A program made the position numbers and the translations under genes. Shown here piece by piece: positions 44,081 to 52,626 of a stretch of DNA of 64,000 nucleotides; the stretch's first letter is position 1, and each line of letters opens with the position of its first letter. Below the pieces are notes generated by a model, which had not been told where the DNA came from, ran no database searches, and saw only the letters and a program-made list of their open reading frames with translations. The DNA is from Thermomonas fusca DSM 15424 (GTDB taxonomy: Bacteria > Pseudomonadota > Gammaproteobacteria > Xanthomonadales > Xanthomonadaceae). Location of the stretch: NCBI RefSeq assembly GCF_000423885.1, contig NZ_AUIV01000001.1, positions 124,001 to 188,000 of the forward strand, written 5' to 3'.

Positions 44081-44566
44081 ATGAGAATTTTCGAAATCCG
44101 TCCCATCCGCAGCGACGACGATGCCGCGATGGCCGCCGTCATCCGCACGGTGATGCCCGAGTTCGGCGCCACCGGCAGCGGCTTCGCCATCAGCGACCCG
44201 GAAGTGGACTGGATGAGCCGCGCCTACGCCGCGCCGCGTCACGCCTATTTCGTGGTCGAGCGCGACGGACGCGTGCTGGGCGGCGCCGGCGTGGCCCCGC
44301 TGGCCGGCGGCGATGCCGATGTCTGCGAACTGCGCAAGATGTATTTCCTGCCGGAAGCCCGCGGCAGCGGCGCCGGCGCGGCGATGATGGCGCGCTGCCT
44401 GGACGCCGCGCGCGCCAGCGGTTTCACGCGCTGCTATCTGGAAACCCTCACCGGCATGGACGCGGCCATGCGCCTGTACGAGCGCAGCGGTTTCCGTCGC
44501 ATCGACACCGCCATGGGTGCCACCGGGCACGGCGGCTGCAACAGGTTCTACCTGCTCGATCTTTGA
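44081..44566 (+). CDS. GNAT-family N-acetyltransferase
   Basis: A 161-residue GNAT. The acetyl-CoA loop is MYFLPEARGSGAGAAMMARC (near 87-106), and the C-terminal part ends AMRLYERSGFRRIDTAMG plus FYLLDL. The substrate is not evident. It starts 30 bp after liuE and could ride on the liu transcript. After it comes a 210-bp gap with an inverted-repeat element. Confidence 0.85.
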   Translation: MRIFEIRPIRSDDDAAMAAVIRTVMPEFGATGSGFAISDPEVDWMSRAYAAPRHAYFVVERDGRVLGGAGVAPLAGGDADVCELRKMYFLPEARGSGAGAAMMARCLDAARASGFTRCYLETLTGMDAAMRLYERSGFRRIDTAMGATGHGGCNRFYLLDL

Positions 44567-44601
44567 GCGCTTCCTGCGCGGGACCCTCGCCTGCGGGAAA
44601 C

Positions 44602-44721
44602 GGCACGGCGGCGGCCGGCGCGGTGCCGCGTAGAGCGGGCCATGGATGGCCCGCGTCGGCGATATCGAACAGGACGTTCGCATTGAGCCGCGAGCGGTAC
44701 CGCGCCGGCCGCCGCCGTGCC
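44602..44721. repeat. Long inverted repeat element (REP/MITE-like)
   Basis: Left arm 44602-44628 and right arm 44695-44721 are complementary at 26 of 27 positions (GGCACGGCGGCGGCCGGCGC... and its complement). Inside lies a second palindrome GCGGGCCATGGATGGCCCGC at 44635-44654. The whole 120-bp unit fills the space between the GNAT and dehydrogenase genes. It looks like a mobile intergenic repeat; copy number elsewhere is unknown. Confidence 0.65.
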
Positions 44722-44776
44722 CGCCGCGCCATTGCCATCCGCTAAAATCGCCGTTTCCCCGCCCGCAGGAACTCCC

Positions 44777-45547
44777 ATGCAGCTTGCATCCGCCCGCGCC
44801 GTCGTCACCGGCGGTGTTTCCGGCCTCGGCTTCGCCGTCGCCCAGCACCTCGTCGCCCACGGTGGCAAGGTCGCCCTGTTCGACGTCAACGAGGACAAGG
44901 GCGCCGCCGCCGTGGCCGAACTGGGCGAAGCCAACGCCCGCTTCTTCAAGACCGACGTCAGCAACGAAGACCAGGTGGCCGCCAATGTCGCCGCGGCCAA
45001 AGACTTCCTCGGCGGCCTGAACACGGCCATCAATTGCGCCGGCATCCTGGGCGCGGGCCGCGTGCTGGGCAAGACCGGGCCGATGACGTTGTCGCACTTC
45101 TCCACCACGGTGATGGTGAATCTGGTCGGCAGCTTCAACGTGGCCAAGGCCTGCGCCGACCTGATGCAGCACAACGAAGCGAACGCCGACGGCGAGCGCG
45201 GCGTGATCGTCAACACCGCCTCGGTGGCGGCCTACGAAGGCCAGATCGGCCAGGCCGCCTACTCCGCCTCCAAGGGCGGCGTGGTCGGCATGACCCTGCC
45301 GATGGCGCGCGAGCTGGCCCGCTTCGGCATCCGCGTGATGACCGTGGCGCCGGGCGTGTTCTGGACCCCGATGGTGGACGGCATGCCCGACGAAGTGCAG
45401 AAGTCGCTGGCCGCCACCATCCCGTTCCCGTCGCGCCTGGGCCAGCCGCAGGAATACGCCGACCTGGTCGCCTACATCCTCACCAACACCTACCTCAACG
45501 GCGAAACCATCCGCCTGGACGGTGCCACCCGCCTGGCGCCGAAGTGA
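44777..45547 (+). CDS. Short-chain dehydrogenase, 3-hydroxyacyl-CoA dehydrogenase type
   Basis: A 256-residue SDR. The NAD motif is VTGGVSGLGFAVAQHL (near 9-24), with LFDVN marking NAD preference. The catalytic tyrosine and lysine are Y162 and K166 (AAYSASKGG). GVFWTPMVDGMP and LNGETIRLDGATRLAP match HSD10-type 2-methyl-3-hydroxyacyl-CoA dehydrogenases, so isoleucine or fatty-acid breakdown is likely (inference). CAGGAA precedes the ATG. Its stop overlaps the next gene as GTGA. Confidence 0.9.
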   Translation: MQLASARAVVTGGVSGLGFAVAQHLVAHGGKVALFDVNEDKGAAAVAELGEANARFFKTDVSNEDQVAANVAAAKDFLGGLNTAINCAGILGAGRVLGKTGPMTLSHFSTTVMVNLVGSFNVAKACADLMQHNEANADGERGVIVNTASVAAYEGQIGQAAYSASKGGVVGMTLPMARELARFGIRVMTVAPGVFWTPMVDGMPDEVQKSLAATIPFPSRLGQPQEYADLVAYILTNTYLNGETIRLDGATRLAPK

Positions 45548-45846
45548 ACGAGTTCGGTTCGCGCGCCGCACACTGGGTTGCCGTGCGCTGGCCGGCGATC
45601 CGCGCACGCGGCATGTGGCGTTTCGTGCTGCTCAAGGGCGTCGCCTTCTGGGGCGGACTGATGCTGGCGTTCATGGCCATCGCCATGACCCTGCAACTGG
45701 GGCCGTCGCATCCGCGCCTGCCGCTGGTACTGGCGGTCGCGGTGCCGCTGTGCGCCATCGGCGGTCTGGTCTGGGGCCTGCTTACCTGGTTCTTCAACGA
45801 ACGAATCTTCCTCGCGCTCCAACAACAAAAGAAAAACCTCCCATGA
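45544..45846 (+). CDS. Small membrane protein between the dehydrogenase gene and efpL
   Basis: A 100-residue protein starting at GTG 45544, which overlaps the previous stop. Two membrane helices are visible (about residues 29-50 and 60-84) around a short Pro-containing loop, after a basic N terminus (RWPAIRARGMWRF). It ends LALQQQKKNLP. I do not know a function. The ATGA overlap with efpL implies coupled translation. Confidence 0.72.
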   Translation: MNEFGSRAAHWVAVRWPAIRARGMWRFVLLKGVAFWGGLMLAFMAIAMTLQLGPSHPRLPLVLAVAVPLCAIGGLVWGLLTWFFNERIFLALQQQKKNLP

Positions 45847-46409
45847 AGGCTTACGACATCAAGAAGGGCAACGTCGTCGAACACAACGGCGGCGTGTACC
45901 AGATCCGCGACATCGAGCGCAGCAGCCCGCAGGGCCGTGGCGGCAACGTCAAGTTTCGCTTCACCATGTACAGCGTGCCCGGCGGCAGCAAACTCGACAT
46001 CACGGTGGGCGGCGACGACGAGCTGAAGGAAGTCGAGCTGTCGCGCCGGCAGGTGACCTACTCGTACAAGGACGGCGACGCGTTCGTGTTCCTCGACGAC
46101 GAGGACTACACCCCGTACACGCTCGATGCCGACGTCGTCGGCGATGCCGCCGGCTACATCGTCGATGACCTGACCGGCTGCTACATTCAGATCATCGACG
46201 ACCTGCCGGTGGCGGTGCAGCTGCCGCAGTCGGTGGTGATGGAAGTCATCGAAACCCCGCCGGAACTCAAGGGCGGCACCGCCACCAAGCGCCCGAAGCC
46301 GGCCAAGCTGTCCACCGGCCTTGAAATCATGGTGCCGGAGTACATCGGCAACGGCGAAAAAGTGTGGGTGAACACCACCACCGGCGAATTCGGCGGCCGC
46401 GCGGAGTAA
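45843..46409 (+). CDS. efpL: Elongation factor P-like protein (EfpL/YeiP)
   Basis: A 188-residue EF-P family protein with three beta domains. The tip loop of domain I reads SSPQGRGGN: an arginine replaces the lysine that normal EF-P carries and modifies, which is the mark of YeiP/EfpL. Such proteins rescue ribosomes stalled at XPP motifs without post-translational modification. The end TGEFGGRAE is typical. It is the last gene before the accessory block. Confidence 0.92.
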   Translation: MKAYDIKKGNVVEHNGGVYQIRDIERSSPQGRGGNVKFRFTMYSVPGGSKLDITVGGDDELKEVELSRRQVTYSYKDGDAFVFLDDEDYTPYTLDADVVGDAAGYIVDDLTGCYIQIIDDLPVAVQLPQSVVMEVIETPPELKGGTATKRPKPAKLSTGLEIMVPEYIGNGEKVWVNTTTGEFGGRAE

Positions 46410-46470
46410 GCCAGCGGCAAGAACGGCGGGTGATCGCGCAGCGGGCATTGCAGCCATGCAGCGAACACCC

Positions 46471-46512
46471 GCCGGCCTTGCCGGCCTTGCCGGCCTTGCC
46501 GGCCTTGCCGGC
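46471..46512. repeat. Tandem 9-bp repeat (GCCGGCCTT x4 plus partial)
   Basis: Four perfect copies of GCCGGCCTT and a six-base partial copy lie between efpL and the toxin-antitoxin genes. No CRISPR-like spacers. It may vary in copy number. Confidence 0.9.
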
Positions 46513-46602
46513 ATCGTCAGCGCCGCCCGCCACCGCTGCCGCTTGCCCCCTTCCACCGTCTGCGCCACACTGCCTTGGCAAGCCTTGCCATAGGAGCGCG
46601 TC

Positions 46603-46845
46603 GTGGCCACCATGAACATCTCCCTGCCCGACGAACTCAAGCAGTTCGTCGATGCGCAAGTGGCCGAACACGCCTACGGCTCGGCCAGCGAATACCTGCG
46701 TGAACTGATCCGCAAGCAGCGCGACGTGGAAAAGCTGCGCCAAATGCTGCTGGACGGCGCCAATTCCGGGCAGGCCACGCCCATGGAACCGGATTTCTTC
46801 GACCAGATGCGCAAACGCGCCCATGCAAGGGCCGCCGGCAAGTGA
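46603..46845 (+). CDS. parD: ParD-family antitoxin
   Basis: An 80-residue antitoxin starting at GTG 46603, with AGGAG about 7 nt before. The N terminus MATMNISLPDELKQFVDAQV is a ribbon-helix-helix DNA-binding domain; the C-terminal tail (FFDQMRKRAHARAAGK) would bind the toxin. ParD proteins repress their own operon. The inverted repeat TTGGCAAGCCTTGCCA just upstream (about 46575-46590) is a candidate operator. The stop overlaps the toxin GTG. Confidence 0.88.
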   Translation: MATMNISLPDELKQFVDAQVAEHAYGSASEYLRELIRKQRDVEKLRQMLLDGANSGQATPMEPDFFDQMRKRAHARAAGK

Positions 46846-47156
46846 AGCCGCCGCAATGGCATCCGCTCGCAAGACTTGATGCCGACGAAGCTGCGAACTG
46901 GTACGCGGAACAAGGCGGCTTGGCATTGGAACTTCGATTCATTCAGTCCCTGGACACTGCCATTGCACAGATCGCCGGCCAGCCCGGCATCGGCGCATCA
47001 CGCTATTCCGAGGTGCTGAAACTGCGCGACCTGCGCTTCTGGTCGCTCAAGGGTTTCCCGTACCTGATCTTCTACCTCGAACGCGACACGCACGTTGACA
47101 TCTGGCGCGTGCTGCACGCCCAGCGCGATATTCCGGCATGGATGGGGGACGCATGA
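46842..47156 (+). CDS. parE: ParE/RelE-superfamily toxin
   Basis: A 104-residue toxin-like protein: WHPLARLDADEAANWYAEQG (N-terminal helix), EVLKLRDLRFWSLKGFPYLI (central sheet) and VDIWRVLHAQRDIPAWM at the end, all typical of ParE/RelE folds. ParE members poison DNA gyrase, but the target here is not proven. The start GTG overlaps the antitoxin stop (GTGA). It sits 73 bp before the type III methyltransferase gene. Confidence 0.88.
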   Translation: MKPPQWHPLARLDADEAANWYAEQGGLALELRFIQSLDTAIAQIAGQPGIGASRYSEVLKLRDLRFWSLKGFPYLIFYLERDTHVDIWRVLHAQRDIPAWMGDA

Positions 47157-47229
47157 GCCGCATCGCAGCCGCTGCGACGGCCCGCCCGCAAACTGCCCCA
47201 CTTCAACGCGCCGCAAGGACCGCCCCGCA

Positions 47230-48921
47230 ATGCCCAGCCTGAACTGGATCGGCAAAGACGCCGTCGTCAAACACCACAAGGACGTGCCGTTCCGCCTGCT
47301 GGAGCCGGTGCAGTCGCTGTCGTGCGCGGGGGATGCCGACAACGCCGCCGACAGCGGCAACCTGATCGTGCAGGGCGACAACCTGCTGGCGCTGAAGGCG
47401 CTGCTGCCGCGCTACGCCGGACAGGTGAAATGCATCTACATCGACCCGCCCTACAACACCGGCAACGAGGGCTGGGTTTACAACGACAACGTCAACTCGC
47501 CGGAGATCCGCCGCTGGCTGGGCGAGGTGGTGGGCAAGGAAGGCGAGACGCTGGACCGGCACGATCGCTGGCTGTGCATGATGTATCCGCGGTTGATGCT
47601 GTTGAAGCAGTTTTTGCGGGAGGATGGGGTGATGTTCATCTCCATCGACGATCACGAAGTGCACCATCTTCGATCTATAGCCAACGAAGCCGTTGGCTTG
47701 AAGTTCGTCGGTTGCATCATCTGGGAGCGAAAGCGTAAAGGCTCCCATCTGACGAAAAAATTGACCAAGAAGACCGAGTACATCATTGCCCTTAGCCGTA
47801 AGGCTGGCGATGTTGAGTTGATCGGCGAAGATGTTGGTGAAGATGAAGACTTTCCGCTTCTCAAACGCACCAATGGCGTGAAGGATTTGCGGATTCCCTG
47901 CGCCTATTTGGGTGCGACAAAGCTGAAGGATGGGGTGTACGTCCCGGGGGATTATGGAAGCGGTGGGACAGCTGTAACACTTCTTAAACCGGCAACGGTT
48001 GCGAATGGGCGGTTTACGACGGACGTATTCCTGCGCGGTCCATTTGTTTGGACACAAGACAACTTGGACAAAGAGCTTGCATCTGGCGGGACTTGTTTCC
48101 TTCGAACGGCGAATTTTTCGCTGCGTGCGGTCAAGGGTACGGATGGGCAAGGGCAGAAAGGGTTAAGCAGCCTGTTGACCAAGGAAATCGGAACGAATGA
48201 GGACGCGTCTGCCGAGCTGGCAGAAATTCTTGGTGTCGAATTGAACTCGGTCTTTCAGTACTCCAAGCCAGCGAATCTGATCAAGACGCTCGTCCGAGCG
48301 GCGACATTTCACGACAAGGATTCCCTCATCCTCGACAGCTTCGCCGGCTCCGGCACCACCGCCCACGCCGTGCTGAAACAGAACGCCGAAGACGGCGGCA
48401 ACCGCCGCTTCATCCTCGTCGAAATGGACGACGGCATCGCCCGCAACGTCACCGCCGAACGCGTCAAGCGCGTGGCCCGCGGCTACACCAACGCCAAGGG
48501 CGACGCCGTGCCCGGCCTGGGCGGCGGCTTCCAATTCTGCAAACTGGGCAAACCCCTCTTCGACGCGCGCGGCCATATCAGCAATGAAGTGCGTTTCGCC
48601 GAACTGGCGCGCTTCGTCTGGTTCATCGAAACCGGCATGGGCCTGCCGGCCAGCCGCGCCAGCCACAAGGCCGCCGACACCGCCAGCCCGCTGCTGGGCG
48701 TGCACGACCGCCGCGCCGTTTACCTGCTCTACAACGGCATCCTGAAAGACCGCAGCATCGACGGCGGCAACGTCCTCACCACCCCGCTGCTGGACCTGCT
48801 GCCCGCCCACGACGGCCCACGCGTGGTCTATGGCGCCCGCTGCGCCATCGGCGCCGACCGCCTGCGCGCGCTGGGCATCACCTTCAAGCAACTGCCCTAT
48901 CACCTGCGGGTGGCGCCGTGA
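47230..48921 (+). CDS. mod: Type III restriction-modification DNA methyltransferase (Mod)
   Basis: A 563-residue N6-adenine-type methyltransferase of the beta order: catalytic YIDPPYNTGNEGW (DPPY at residues 72-75) comes first and the SAM motif DSFAGSGTTAHAV (near 369-381) comes later, with the target-recognition domain between. It protects host DNA and supplies specificity for Res. The central segment 47641-48300 is about 52 percent GC by hand count, against about 70 percent in a flanking line, so the recognition domain was probably exchanged. The start is ATG 47230; the earlier open frame overlaps the parE gene. The stop overlaps rhuM as GTGA. Confidence 0.92.
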   Translation: MPSLNWIGKDAVVKHHKDVPFRLLEPVQSLSCAGDADNAADSGNLIVQGDNLLALKALLPRYAGQVKCIYIDPPYNTGNEGWVYNDNVNSPEIRRWLGEVVGKEGETLDRHDRWLCMMYPRLMLLKQFLREDGVMFISIDDHEVHHLRSIANEAVGLKFVGCIIWERKRKGSHLTKKLTKKTEYIIALSRKAGDVELIGEDVGEDEDFPLLKRTNGVKDLRIPCAYLGATKLKDGVYVPGDYGSGGTAVTLLKPATVANGRFTTDVFLRGPFVWTQDNLDKELASGGTCFLRTANFSLRAVKGTDGQGQKGLSSLLTKEIGTNEDASAELAEILGVELNSVFQYSKPANLIKTLVRAATFHDKDSLILDSFAGSGTTAHAVLKQNAEDGGNRRFILVEMDDGIARNVTAERVKRVARGYTNAKGDAVPGLGGGFQFCKLGKPLFDARGHISNEVRFAELARFVWFIETGMGLPASRASHKAADTASPLLGVHDRRAVYLLYNGILKDRSIDGGNVLTTPLLDLLPAHDGPRVVYGARCAIGADRLRALGITFKQLPYHLRVAP

Positions 48922-49976
48922 ACCCGCAGGATGACAGCCCCGCTCCGCAGTCGGAACTGCTGCTGTACCGCGACGCCAACGCGCACACCCGGATCGAGGT
49001 GCGGCTGGAAGGCGACAACGTGTGGCTGCCGCAGCGGCAGATCGCCGAGCTGTATCAGGTGTCGGTCAAGACAATCAGCGAGCATCTGCAGAACATTTTT
49101 GACGAGGGCGAGCTTGAACCTGAACGAACTATCCGGAAATTCCGGATGGTTCAAGCCGAAGGCCCGCGCGAGGTGCGCCGGCTGGTGGACCACTACAACC
49201 TGGCCGCCATCCTGGCCGTGGGCTACCGGGTGCGCTCCGCGCGCGGCACCCAGTTCCGCCAGTGGGCCAGCCAACGGCTGTCCGAATATCTGGTCAAGGG
49301 CTTCGCCATGGATGACGAACGCCTCAAGCGCGGCCCGGACGATGGCTACTTCGAAGAACTGCTGGCGCGCATCCGCGACATCCGCAGCTCGGAGCGGATG
49401 TTCTGGCGCAAGGTGCTGGACATCTACGCCACCAGTATTGACTACGACGCATCGGCGGACGCCAGCCAGCGCTTCTTCCAGACCGTGCAGAACAAGATGC
49501 ACTGGGCCGCGCATGGCCACACCGCCGCCGAAGTGGTGCTGGCGCGTGCCGATGCGCGCCAGCCCAACATGGGCATGACCAGCACCAGTGCCGGCCAACC
49601 GCGCCGGCAGGATGCGCCAATCGCCAAGAATTACCTGCACGAAGCCGAACTCGATGCGCTGAACCGCATCGTCACCGCCTATCTGGAATTCGCGGAATTG
49701 CAGGCCCTGAACCGCCAGCCGATGACGATGGCGGACTGGATCGCCAAGCTCGACGATTTCCTGCGCCTGAGCGGGCGCGACCTGTTGACGCATGCCGGAC
49801 GCGTGCGCCACGACGATGCCCTGCGCCACGCGCAGCAGCAATACGATGCCTGGCGCAAGCAGCAATCGGCCCTGCCGCAGGCGGTGGATCGCGATTTCGA
49901 CAACGCGACCCAGGCTTTGCAACCCGTGGCCCGAAAGCGCGGCAAAAACCGCACCCCCAAGGACAACGACGCATGA
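48918..49976 (+). CDS. rhuM: RhuM-family protein within the restriction operon
   Basis: A 352-residue protein matching the RhuM (virulence-associated) family: N-terminal RIEVRLEGDNVWLPQRQIAELYQ, then VSVKTISEHLQNIF with a winged-helix look, IRKFRMVQAEGPREVRR, HYNLAAILAVGYRVRSARGT and QFRQWASQRLSEYLVKGF. RhuM proteins are found in Salmonella islands and next to restriction systems; the function is unknown. The N-terminal part may bind DNA. Start GTG 48918 and the ATGA overlap with res show strict coupling. Confidence 0.9.
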   Translation: MNPQDDSPAPQSELLLYRDANAHTRIEVRLEGDNVWLPQRQIAELYQVSVKTISEHLQNIFDEGELEPERTIRKFRMVQAEGPREVRRLVDHYNLAAILAVGYRVRSARGTQFRQWASQRLSEYLVKGFAMDDERLKRGPDDGYFEELLARIRDIRSSERMFWRKVLDIYATSIDYDASADASQRFFQTVQNKMHWAAHGHTAAEVVLARADARQPNMGMTSTSAGQPRRQDAPIAKNYLHEAELDALNRIVTAYLEFAELQALNRQPMTMADWIAKLDDFLRLSGRDLLTHAGRVRHDDALRHAQQQYDAWRKQQSALPQAVDRDFDNATQALQPVARKRGKNRTPKDNDA

Positions 49977-52594
49977 GCCTGAAGGTCTACCAGTCCGACG
50001 TGCTGGACCGCTACGAAACCTTCCTGCGCGCCTGGCGCGCGCAGGCGCAGGTGCATCCGGGCGAGCGCGTGGCCAGCCGGCTGGCGTTCGAGGAATGCAC
50101 GCTGGAAAACTTCGGCTTCCGCATCCCCTATCACGCGCCGCCGGCCTTTGAGGCCAGCGACACCCCGGTGGTCTGCCTGCGGGTGCCCACCGGCGGCGGC
50201 AAGACCCTGATCGGCGGCCATGCCATCGCCCGGGTCAAGCGCAGCCTTGCGCCCGTGGAACACAGCCTGACCCTGTGGCTGGTGCCCACCGACGCCATCC
50301 GCAGCCAGACCCTGCGGGCCTTGCGCACGCCGGGCGCGCTGCTGCACGACGAGCTGCGCACGCTGTTCGGCGACGTGGCGGTGCTGGACATCGACGAGGC
50401 GCTGTCGGTGTCGCCGGCGGTGCTGGACAGCCACGACACCATCATCGTCACCACCATGCAGGCCTTCAAGCAGGCCGAAACCGACCGTCTGGCGGTGTAT
50501 CGCGCCAATGGCGCGCTGATGGAACATTTCCGCGGCATCGACGGCAGCGGCTGGTCACTGGCCGAGGCGCTGGCGCTGCGCCGGCCGTTCATCGTGGTGG
50601 ACGAGGCGCACAACCAGGGCAGCGCACTGGCATTCGACACCCTGGCCCGGCTGGCCCCTTGCGCGGTGCTGGAACTGACCGCCACCCCCGACCGCATGCA
50701 CCAGCCGTCCAACGTGCTGGTGTCGATTTCCGCGTCCACCCTGCAAAGCGAGGACATGATCAAGCTGCCGGTGGACATGGCGGTGCACCCGGACTGGCGG
50801 ATCGCGCTGCGCGAGGCCATCGCCAAACTCGATGCGCTGCAGTCCGCCGCCGATGCCGAGCGCAGCGCCACCGGCGAGACGCTGCGCCCGATCATGCTGC
50901 TGCAGGCCGAGCGCCAGCAGAAGGACAACCCGGACGCGATGACCATCGACCGCGTGCGCGCGGCATTGATCGAACAGTTCGACGTGCCCGCCGCGCAGAT
51001 CGCGCGTTCCGCCACCGGGATCGATGAACTCAGCGACGCCGACCCGGCCACGCTGCGCTTCGTCATCACCGCCGACAAGCTGCGCGAAGGCTGGGACTGG
51101 CCGGCGGCCTATGTGCTGATGAGTTTCCGCGGCAGCAGCACGCAGATGGCGCTGGAGCAGATCCTGGGCCGCGTGCTGCGGATGCCGCAGGTCACGCGCA
51201 AGCAGCAGGAGGCTCTGAATTGCGCGTATGCGTTCGCGGTGTCGAACAACCTTGCCGAGGTGGCCGCCACCCTGCGCGACGGGCTGGTGCAGGCGGGCTT
51301 CGAACGCCAGGACGCCAAGGATCTGGTGCGCGGCACGGCGTTGAGCAACGGCAACGACGATCTGCTGCGCGCGCAGGCCAGCGTCAGTGTGCCGCTGCCG
51401 GCGCAGGACGGCTGTCTGGTGCTGCCGGATTTCTCGCAACTGCCCGAAGCCACCCGCAAACGCATCGAAACCAAGCTGGAGCTGTCCCCGGAAACCGGCA
51501 GCCTCACGCTGCGCGGCGAATGGAGTGCCAAGGAACAAAAGGCGCTGAAGGAGGCATTCCGTGAACCCGCCGCCGTTGCCGCGCTGGAGCAGGCCTTCAC
51601 CCACCTGCAATCCCCTGTGGCTGCGCCACCGAAGACACCTTCCGAACTGGGCCAGACGTTCGAATTGCCGCTGCTGGCGTGGTCGCAAGGCGACTTGCTC
51701 TGCGATCTTGGCAATGCCCCCGCGCTGGAAGGCACGCTGACGCTGGCCGACGTCGATTTTGCGCTGGACAACGCAGCGTTCCCGCGCGAGCTGGAAACCC
51801 TGCAGCGCGCACGTCTGCGGCTGGGCGATGCGGAAAAACTCAAGCTGGACCCGCTGGAACAGCTCGACGTGCAGCTGGGCTTGTTCGGCGTGCGCGATAC
51901 CGCCAGCCTTGAAGACCTGCAGTGGACGCTGGAACAGCGCCTGGCCGCGCCGGATCTGGACCCGGAAGACCTGGCCGCCTGGCTGTCCGGCGTGCTGCGA
52001 CACCTGCTGGAAGTGCGTGGCTTCAGCTGCAGCGAACTGGTGTATCAGCGGGTGAAGCTGAGCGACGTTCTGGCCCAACGCATCGGCCACGCCCGACGCC
52101 ACGGCCAGCACCAGCGCTTCCTCGACCTGCTGGGCGATGAGGGCCGGATGAGCGCCGATGCCCGCCTGCAGTGCGTGTTCAAATCCGGCCGCTACGCCTG
52201 GGACTGGCAATACAACGGCTTCGTCACCCTGCCCAAACACTTCTTCCCGCAAATCGGCAACCTGCAATCGCAGGGCGAAGAATTCGAATGCGCCGACTTC
52301 ATCGCCAACCGGCTGGACGGTGTGCGCGACTGGGTACGCAACATCGAGCGCAAACCCGGTGCGTTCTCGTTGCCGACGTCCCACCAGCGCTTCTACCCGG
52401 ACTTCCTGGTACGGATGACCGATGGCCGCATGCTGGTCGTCGAGTACAAGGGCGCGCACCTGTACGACAACCCTGAGCAGGTGGAAAAACGCCGCATCGG
52501 CCAGCTCTGGGAACGCCGCGCGGGCGAACGCTTCCGCTTCGTCATGCCCAAGCGCAAGAACTGGGGCATGATCCGCGCGGCGCTGGGGGCATAA
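49973..52594 (+). CDS. res: Type III restriction enzyme, helicase-nuclease subunit (Res)
   Basis: An 873-residue superfamily 2 ATPase. Motif I is PTGGGKTLIGG (K77), motif II is DEAH at residues 210-213, followed by ATPDRMHQP, REGWDWPAAYVLMSF and QILGRVLRMPQ (motifs V-VI). The C-terminal nuclease has a PD-(D/E)xK site: P809, D810, E824 and K826. With Mod it translocates or slides along DNA from unmethylated sites and cuts. All catalytic residues are present, so it should be active. Confidence 0.92.
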   Translation: MSLKVYQSDVLDRYETFLRAWRAQAQVHPGERVASRLAFEECTLENFGFRIPYHAPPAFEASDTPVVCLRVPTGGGKTLIGGHAIARVKRSLAPVEHSLTLWLVPTDAIRSQTLRALRTPGALLHDELRTLFGDVAVLDIDEALSVSPAVLDSHDTIIVTTMQAFKQAETDRLAVYRANGALMEHFRGIDGSGWSLAEALALRRPFIVVDEAHNQGSALAFDTLARLAPCAVLELTATPDRMHQPSNVLVSISASTLQSEDMIKLPVDMAVHPDWRIALREAIAKLDALQSAADAERSATGETLRPIMLLQAERQQKDNPDAMTIDRVRAALIEQFDVPAAQIARSATGIDELSDADPATLRFVITADKLREGWDWPAAYVLMSFRGSSTQMALEQILGRVLRMPQVTRKQQEALNCAYAFAVSNNLAEVAATLRDGLVQAGFERQDAKDLVRGTALSNGNDDLLRAQASVSVPLPAQDGCLVLPDFSQLPEATRKRIETKLELSPETGSLTLRGEWSAKEQKALKEAFREPAAVAALEQAFTHLQSPVAAPPKTPSELGQTFELPLLAWSQGDLLCDLGNAPALEGTLTLADVDFALDNAAFPRELETLQRARLRLGDAEKLKLDPLEQLDVQLGLFGVRDTASLEDLQWTLEQRLAAPDLDPEDLAAWLSGVLRHLLEVRGFSCSELVYQRVKLSDVLAQRIGHARRHGQHQRFLDLLGDEGRMSADARLQCVFKSGRYAWDWQYNGFVTLPKHFFPQIGNLQSQGEEFECADFIANRLDGVRDWVRNIERKPGAFSLPTSHQRFYPDFLVRMTDGRMLVVEYKGAHLYDNPEQVEKRRIGQLWERRAGERFRFVMPKRKNWGMIRAALGA

Positions 52595-52626
52595 GGCGCG
52601 AGCTGGCAATTCCGGAAACCAATGGC

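Noticed and set aside
46471..46512. CRISPR array
   Set aside because: Perfect 9-bp tandem units without spacers; no cas genes in the window. The heptamer repeat at 55437 is rejected for the same reason.
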